This document shows positions 44,785-49,183 of a stretch of DNA of 49,183 bases, one piece after another. The stretch covers positions 1 through 49,183 of the forward strand of contig JAGOAL010000009.1 in the NCBI GenBank assembly GCA_017983975.1, read 5' to 3'. Positions within the stretch are counted from its first letter, which is position 1. Each line of letters opens with the position of its first letter. A program made the translations under genes and the position numbers. The DNA comes from Flavobacterium sp. (GTDB taxonomy: Bacteria > Bacteroidota > Bacteroidia > Flavobacteriales > Flavobacteriaceae). The notes beneath the pieces were generated by a model. It worked only from the letters and a program-made list of their open reading frames with translations. It did no database searches and was not told the DNA's origin.

Positions 44785-44830
44785 CAGTCACAGTTTTCAG
44801 CATATAAACTGCAAACTGCGACTGTGACTG
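44785..44830. repeat. Short-word array with inverted repeat, rpoB-rpoC spacer
   Basis: Arms CAGTCACAGT (44785-44794) and ACTGTGACTG (44821-44830) are exact reverse complements with a 26-nt loop. The loop and flanks contain repeated words CAGTTTTCAG and AAACTGC (twice in tandem at 44807-44820). It begins 12 nt after the rpoB stop. The rest of the spacer, 44586-44760, holds a weak hairpin (ACTTCA/TGAAGT near 44683-44710) and nothing else I recognise. Confidence 0.75.
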
Positions 44831-44841
44831 TTTTCTATAAT

Positions 44842-47800
44842 TTATTCTTCTAATCTAATGTCTAGCCCAAGACCTTTCAATTCATGCATTAATACATTGA
44901 ATGATTCAGGTAATCCTGGTTCTGGCATAGTTTCTCCTTTTACGATAGCTTCGTATGTTTTTGCTCTACCAATAACGTCATCTGATTTAACTGTTAAGAT
45001 TTCTCTTAATGTACTTGATGCGCCATAAGCTTCAAGAGCCCAAACCTCCATCTCTCCAAAACGCTGACCTCCAAATTGCGCTTTACCTCCTAAAGGTTGT
45101 TGCGTAATTAACGAGTATGGTCCGATAGAACGTGCGTGCATTTTATCATCAACCATATGCCCTAATTTTAACATATAGATTACTCCAACTGTTGCTGCTT
45201 GATGGAAACGCTCACCAGTACCACCATCATAAAGATACGTGTGACCGAATTGAGGAATTCCTGCTTCATCAGTTAATGCGTTGATTTGGTCTAAAGTTGC
45301 ACCGTCAAAGATTGGGGTAGCAAATTTTCTACCTAATTTTTGACCTGCCCATCCTAATACCGTTTCATAAATCTGACCGATGTTCATACGAGAAGGTACC
45401 CCAAGTGGATTCAATACGATATCAACTGGTGTTCCATCTTCTAAGAATGGCATATCTTCATGACGAACGATTTTAGCAACAATACCTTTGTTACCGTGAC
45501 GACCCGCCATTTTATCCCCTACTTTTAATTTACGTTTCTTAGCAATGTAAACTTTAGCAAGTTTTAAAATACCTGAAGGTAATTCATCTCCAACAGTAAT
45601 GGTGAATTTCTCTCTTCTTAACCAACCTTGTAAATCATTTAATTTGATTTTGTAGTTGTGAATTAAGTCATTTACCATAGCATTAGTATGCTCATCTGTT
45701 GACCACTGACCTTTTGTTAAGTGTGCAAAATCTTCAACACCTTGTAACATTTTTTTAGTGAATTTTTTACCTTTTGGCAATACTTCTTCACCTAAATCAT
45801 TCATTACGCCTTGCGAAGTTTTTCCGTCAATGATGACAAATAATTTTTCAATTAATTTATCTCTTAATTCATTGAATTTAACTTCAAATTCAGTTTCTAA
45901 TTTATCAACGTCTTCTTTATCTTTAGAACGTTTTCTCTTATCTTTTACTGCTTTCGCAAATAATTTTTTATCTAAAACCACACCGTGTAATGATGGAGAA
46001 GCTTTTAATGAAGCATCTTTAACATCACCTGCTTTATCACCGAAGATTGCACGTAACAATTTCTCTTCAGGTGTAGGATCTGATTCTCCTTTTGGTGTAA
46101 TTTTTCCGATTAGAATATCGCCAGGTTTAACTTCGGCACCAATTCTAATCATTCCGTTTTCATCTAAATCTTTTGTAGCTTCTTCAGAAACGTTTGGAAT
46201 ATCATTTGTTAATTCTTCGTTACCTAGTTTAGTATCACGAACTTCTAACGTATAATCGTCAATATGTAACGATGTAAATACATCATCACGAACTACTTTT
46301 TCAGAAATTACAATCGCATCCTCAAAGTTATACCCTTTCCAAGGCATGAAAGCTACTTTTAAGTTTCTACCGATTGCTAATTCTCCGTTTTGAGTAGCAT
46401 AACCTTCACATAATACTTGACCTTGAGTAACTCTATCACCTTTTCTTACGATAGGTTTTAAGTTGATACAAGTACTTTGATTGGTTTTTCTATATTTGAT
46501 TAACTGATACGTTTTTTCATCTGATTCAAAGCTAACCATACGCTCTTCGTCGGTTCTGTCATATTTGATGGTAATCATATTCGCATCAACATACTCTATA
46601 GTTCCGTTTCCTTCCGCATTAATTAACACTCTTGAATCTGAAGCCACTTGTCTTTCTAAACCAGTACCTACGATTGGTGCTTCTGGACGTAATAAAGGAA
46701 CTGCTTGACGCATCATGTTTGATCCCATCAAGGCACGGTTCGCATCATCATGCTCTAAGAACGGAATCAACGATGCCGAAATCGAAGCAATTTGGTTAGG
46801 TGCAACGTCTGTGTAATGCACAGCTGATGGAGCAACCACAGGGAAATCTCCTTCTTCACGAGCAATTACATTAGAAGCGGTAATTTTACCTTTTGCATCC
46901 ATTTCAATGTTTGCTTGCGCAATCATTTTACCTTCTTCCTCTTCTGCACTTAAATAAACAGGTGTTGATTCTAAATCTACTACTCCATTCGTAACTTTAC
47001 GATAAGGCGTTTCAATGAATCCCATTCCATTTACTTTAGCATAAACCCCTAACGAAGAAATCAAACCAATGTTTGGCCCTTCAGGTGTTTCAATAGGACA
47101 AAGTCTTCCGTAGTGCGTGTAGTGAACGTCACGAACCTCGAAACCAGCTCTTTCTCTAGATAAACCTCCAGGTCCAAGGGCAGATAAACGACGTTTGTGT
47201 GTAATCTCTGCTAATGGATTGGTTTGATCCATAAACTGAGACAACTGATTGGTTCCAAAGAATGAATTGATTACCGATGATAATGTTTTTGCATTGATCA
47301 AATCGATAGGTGTGAACACCTCGTTATCACGAACGTTCATTCTCTCACGGATAGTTCTAGCCATACGAGCTAAACCTACTCCGAACTGAGCTGATAATTG
47401 CTCTCCAACAGTTCTTACACGACGGTTTGATAAGTGATCAATATCATCAATCTCAGCTTTTGAGTTGATTAATTCGATCAAATATTTAACAATAGTGATG
47501 ATATCTTCTTTGGTTAAGACTTGCTTTTCCATAGGGATATCTAACCCTAATTTTTTGTTCATTCTATAACGACCTACTTCACCTAAGTTATAGCGTTGGT
47601 CAGAGAAGAATAATTTATCTATAATACCACGAGCCGTTTCCTCATCAGGCGGTTCCGCGTTACGTAATTGTCTATATATATGTTCAACAGCCTCTTTTTC
47701 AGAGTTTGTTGGGTCTTTTTGTAACGTATTATGAATAATTGTATAATCTGCCGCATTATTATCCTCTTTATGTAAAAGAATTGTTTTTACGTCAGCTTCA

Positions 47801-48654
47801 ATTATTTCTTCGATGTTATCTTTATCAAGAATAGTATCACGATCTAAGATAATTTCGTTACGTTCAATAGAAACCACTTCACCAGTATCTTCGTCTACGA
47901 AGTCTTCATGCCAAGTATTTAATACACGTGCAGCAAGTCTTCTTCCAGCGAATTTTTTAATACCAGTTTTAGAAACTTTAATTTCTTCAGCAAGGTCGAA
48001 AATTTCTAAGATATCTTTATCTCTTTCAAATCCGATTGCTCTGAATAAAGTAGTTACAGGTAATTTTTTCTTTCTATCGATATAAGCGTACATTACGTTA
48101 TTGATATCGGTAGCAAATTCTATCCAAGATCCTTTAAAAGGAATGATTCTTGCAGAATACAATTTAGTTCCATTTGCATGGAATGATTGTCCAAAGAATA
48201 CACCAGGAGAACGATGTAATTGCGATACAACTACGCGTTCAGCACCATTGATTACAAAGGTACCGCTAGGAGTCATATAAGGTATTGTTCCTAAATACAC
48301 ATCTTGAACAATTGTTTCAAAATCTTCGTGTTCAGGGTCAGTACAATATAGTTTTAATCTAGCTTTAAGAGGAACGCTATACGTTAAACCTCTATCAATA
48401 CACTCTTCAATAGTATATCTTGGTGGATCAATAAAATAGTCTAGAAACTCTAATACGAATTGATTTCTCGTATCCGTAATTGGAAAGTTTTCCATGAAGG
48501 TATTATACAGTCCTTCGTTGCCTCTTTCATCCGATTTCGTTTCCAATTGGAAGAAATCTTTAAACGATTTCACTTGAATATCTAGAAAATCTGGATATTG
48601 TGGAATGTTTTTCGTTGAAGCAAAATTTAATCTTTCAGTCTGATTTGTTATCAT
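44842..48654 (-). CDS. rpoB: RNA polymerase subunit beta
   Basis: 1270 residues from ATG 48652-48654 ([20 protein letters not shown]); the codon before it is a TTG that would add one residue and is not needed. The rifampicin region is of the sensitive type: [20 protein letters not shown] then [12 protein letters not shown], with Asp, His and Ser at the classical resistance positions. Core motifs [37 protein letters not shown], the switch/Sw3-like [18 protein letters not shown] near the C-terminus, and [19 protein letters not shown] are intact. The gene is co-directional with rplL upstream, with a stem-loop in the 249-nt spacer. Confidence 0.98.
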   Translation of the reverse strand: MITNQTERLNFASTKNIPQYPDFLDIQVKSFKDFFQLETKSDERGNEGLYNTFMENFPITDTRNQFVLEFLDYFIDPPRYTIEECIDRGLTYSVPLKARLKLYCTDPEHEDFETIVQDVYLGTIPYMTPSGTFVINGAERVVVSQLHRSPGVFFGQSFHANGTKLYSARIIPFKGSWIEFATDINNVMYAYIDRKKKLPVTTLFRAIGFERDKDILEIFDLAEEIKVSKTGIKKFAGRRLAARVLNTWHEDFVDEDTGEVVSIERNEIILDRDTILDKDNIEEIIEADVKTILLHKEDNNAADYTIIHNTLQKDPTNSEKEAVEHIYRQLRNAEPPDEETARGIIDKLFFSDQRYNLGEVGRYRMNKKLGLDIPMEKQVLTKEDIITIVKYLIELINSKAEIDDIDHLSNRRVRTVGEQLSAQFGVGLARMARTIRERMNVRDNEVFTPIDLINAKTLSSVINSFFGTNQLSQFMDQTNPLAEITHKRRLSALGPGGLSRERAGFEVRDVHYTHYGRLCPIETPEGPNIGLISSLGVYAKVNGMGFIETPYRKVTNGVVDLESTPVYLSAEEEEGKMIAQANIEMDAKGKITASNVIAREEGDFPVVAPSAVHYTDVAPNQIASISASLIPFLEHDDANRALMGSNMMRQAVPLLRPEAPIVGTGLERQVASDSRVLINAEGNGTIEYVDANMITIKYDRTDEERMVSFESDEKTYQLIKYRKTNQSTCINLKPIVRKGDRVTQGQVLCEGYATQNGELAIGRNLKVAFMPWKGYNFEDAIVISEKVVRDDVFTSLHIDDYTLEVRDTKLGNEELTNDIPNVSEEATKDLDENGMIRIGAEVKPGDILIGKITPKGESDPTPEEKLLRAIFGDKAGDVKDASLKASPSLHGVVLDKKLFAKAVKDKRKRSKDKEDVDKLETEFEVKFNELRDKLIEKLFVIIDGKTSQGVMNDLGEEVLPKGKKFTKKMLQGVEDFAHLTKGQWSTDEHTNAMVNDLIHNYKIKLNDLQGWLRREKFTITVGDELPSGILKLAKVYIAKKRKLKVGDKMAGRHGNKGIVAKIVRHEDMPFLEDGTPVDIVLNPLGVPSRMNIGQIYETVLGWAGQKLGRKFATPIFDGATLDQINALTDEAGIPQFGHTYLYDGGTGERFHQAATVGVIYMLKLGHMVDDKMHARSIGPYSLITQQPLGGKAQFGGQRFGEMEVWALEAYGASSTLREILTVKSDDVIGRAKTYEAIVKGETMPEPGLPESFNVLMHELKGLGLDIRLEE

Positions 48655-48845
48655 CAATGGACAAAATTTTGATTTAAAAAAAGTAATTTTTGTGTTAAAA
48701 ACACTGTATTATTCATACTTCCTTTGTTTTAATAATCAGTACATCTTTAAAAATAAACCAGGAAAGTTCAGTTTATTTTCTTTCTTCGTTAATGATTACT
48801 ATATAATGCGTGTTGCAAAAAATATAAATTTACTATACGCAAAAT

Positions 48846-48882
48846 GGTTTAGGTCTTTGAGAACACTCTCAAGACCTAAACC
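48846..48882 (-). terminator. Stem-loop between rplL and rpoB (attenuator or processing site)
   Basis: Left arm 48846-48861 (GGTTTAGGTCTTTGAG) and right arm 48868-48882 (CTCAAGACCTAAACC) pair over 15 bp with one bulged T; 6-nt loop. On the minus strand it starts 21 nt after the rplL stop and is followed by only four T residues (ATTTTGC). It is therefore a weak or partial terminator, which would lower rpoBC relative to ribosomal-protein expression, or an RNase III site. Confidence 0.7.
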
Positions 48883-48903
48883 TAGCTTATTTGTGAGTAT
48901 ATA

Positions 48904-49183
48904 TTATTTTAACTCAACTACAGCTCCAGCCTCTTCTAAAGCTTTCTTAAGACCTTCAGCCTCATCTTTAGAAACTCCTTCTTTTACATTTGTTGGAGCA
49001 GCATCAACTAAATCTTTAGCTTCTTTAAGACCTAAACCAGTTAATTCTTTAACTGCTTTAACAACTCCTAATTTAGAAGCACCAGCCTCTTTTAATACTA
49101 CAGTAAATTCTGATTGCTCAGCTGCAGCACCAGCATCTCCAGCACCACCTGCAGCAACTACAACAGCTGCAGCAGCAGGCTCG
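48904..49183 (-). CDS. rplL: Ribosomal protein bL12 (L7/L12), C-terminal part
   Basis: Partial; the gene continues beyond the right edge. The visible frame is 93 residues (stop TAA 48904-48906). It contains an Ala/Gly-rich hinge ([20 protein letters not shown]) followed by the whole C-terminal domain: [20 protein letters not shown] then [20 protein letters not shown] and the end [13 protein letters not shown]. The Lys residues of the factor-binding surface are present. Forms the ribosomal stalk that recruits translation GTPases. Upstream of rpoB, as in the standard rplJL-rpoBC cluster. Confidence 0.95.
   Translation of the reverse strand, partial: EPAAAAVVVAAGGAGDAGAAAEQSEFTVVLKEAGASKLGVVKAVKELTGLGLKEAKDLVDAAPTNVKEGVSKDEAEGLKKALEEAGAVVELK

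Overview
The window looks like a chromosomal segment of a low-GC Flavobacteriaceae bacterium, most likely Flavobacterium or a close relative. The evidence is: type IX secretion (T9SS) type A and type B C-terminal sorting domains, a PorP/SprF-like partner gene, Bacteroidota-type promoters (-7 box TAnnTTTG, sometimes with TTG about 19 nt upstream), few Shine-Dalgarno sequences, and housekeeping proteins of clear flavobacterial type. No tRNA, rRNA, CRISPR array, insertion sequence or prophage was seen. The accessory content is a secreted T9SS protein gene, a Txe/YoeB-type toxin-antitoxin pair and a 7.9-kb surface-protein gene.

Layout. 1-3.9 kb (+): the tail of the methylmalonyl-CoA mutase small subunit, a T9SS-sorted secreted protein, then the large mutase subunit, apparently one operon. 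3.97-4.12 kb: a 36-residue Lys-rich peptide gene with its own terminator. 4.2-9.4 kb (+): parA, parB, a DUF5683 membrane protein, dapB, lepB and wbqC. 9.4-15.4 kb (-): TPR protein, ribH, mutL, two rhomboid proteases and an EEP-family hydrolase, read in that order. 15.5-24.7 kb (+): recF, murB, a glycosyltransferase, an ECF-type sigma factor, TonB, lipA, gap and a hybrid histidine kinase. 24.7-27.0 kb (-): antitoxin, toxin, lpxK and purine nucleoside phosphorylase, a tightly packed run in which the toxin stop lies 3 nt before lpxK. 27.1-30.1 kb (+): NIF3-family protein, a coiled-coil 'zinc ribbon' protein without cysteines, and rluF. 30.1-39.5 kb (-): a GNAT acetyltransferase, then a PorP/SprF-like protein downstream of a 2626-residue type B T9SS surface protein. 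39.7-49.2 kb (-): the rplL-rpoB-rpoC transcription unit, ending in a strong terminator, followed by a DUF3467 gene.

How the parts fit. Most genes are core functions: chromosome partitioning, DNA repair, cell-wall and lipid A synthesis, cofactors, ribosome and RNA polymerase. The surface-protein/SprF-like pair and the secreted propeller-like protein depend on T9SS machinery encoded elsewhere.

The most unusual signal is not a gene. Many of the spacers carry short arrays of degenerate words kept in strict 7-bp or 8-bp phase although the words themselves drift. At least two arrays (lipA-gap and rpoB-rpoC) are paired with a complementary array to form hairpins. One heptamer array lies inside the N-terminal coding region of the methylmalonyl-CoA mutase gene, where a one-unit change would shift the frame.
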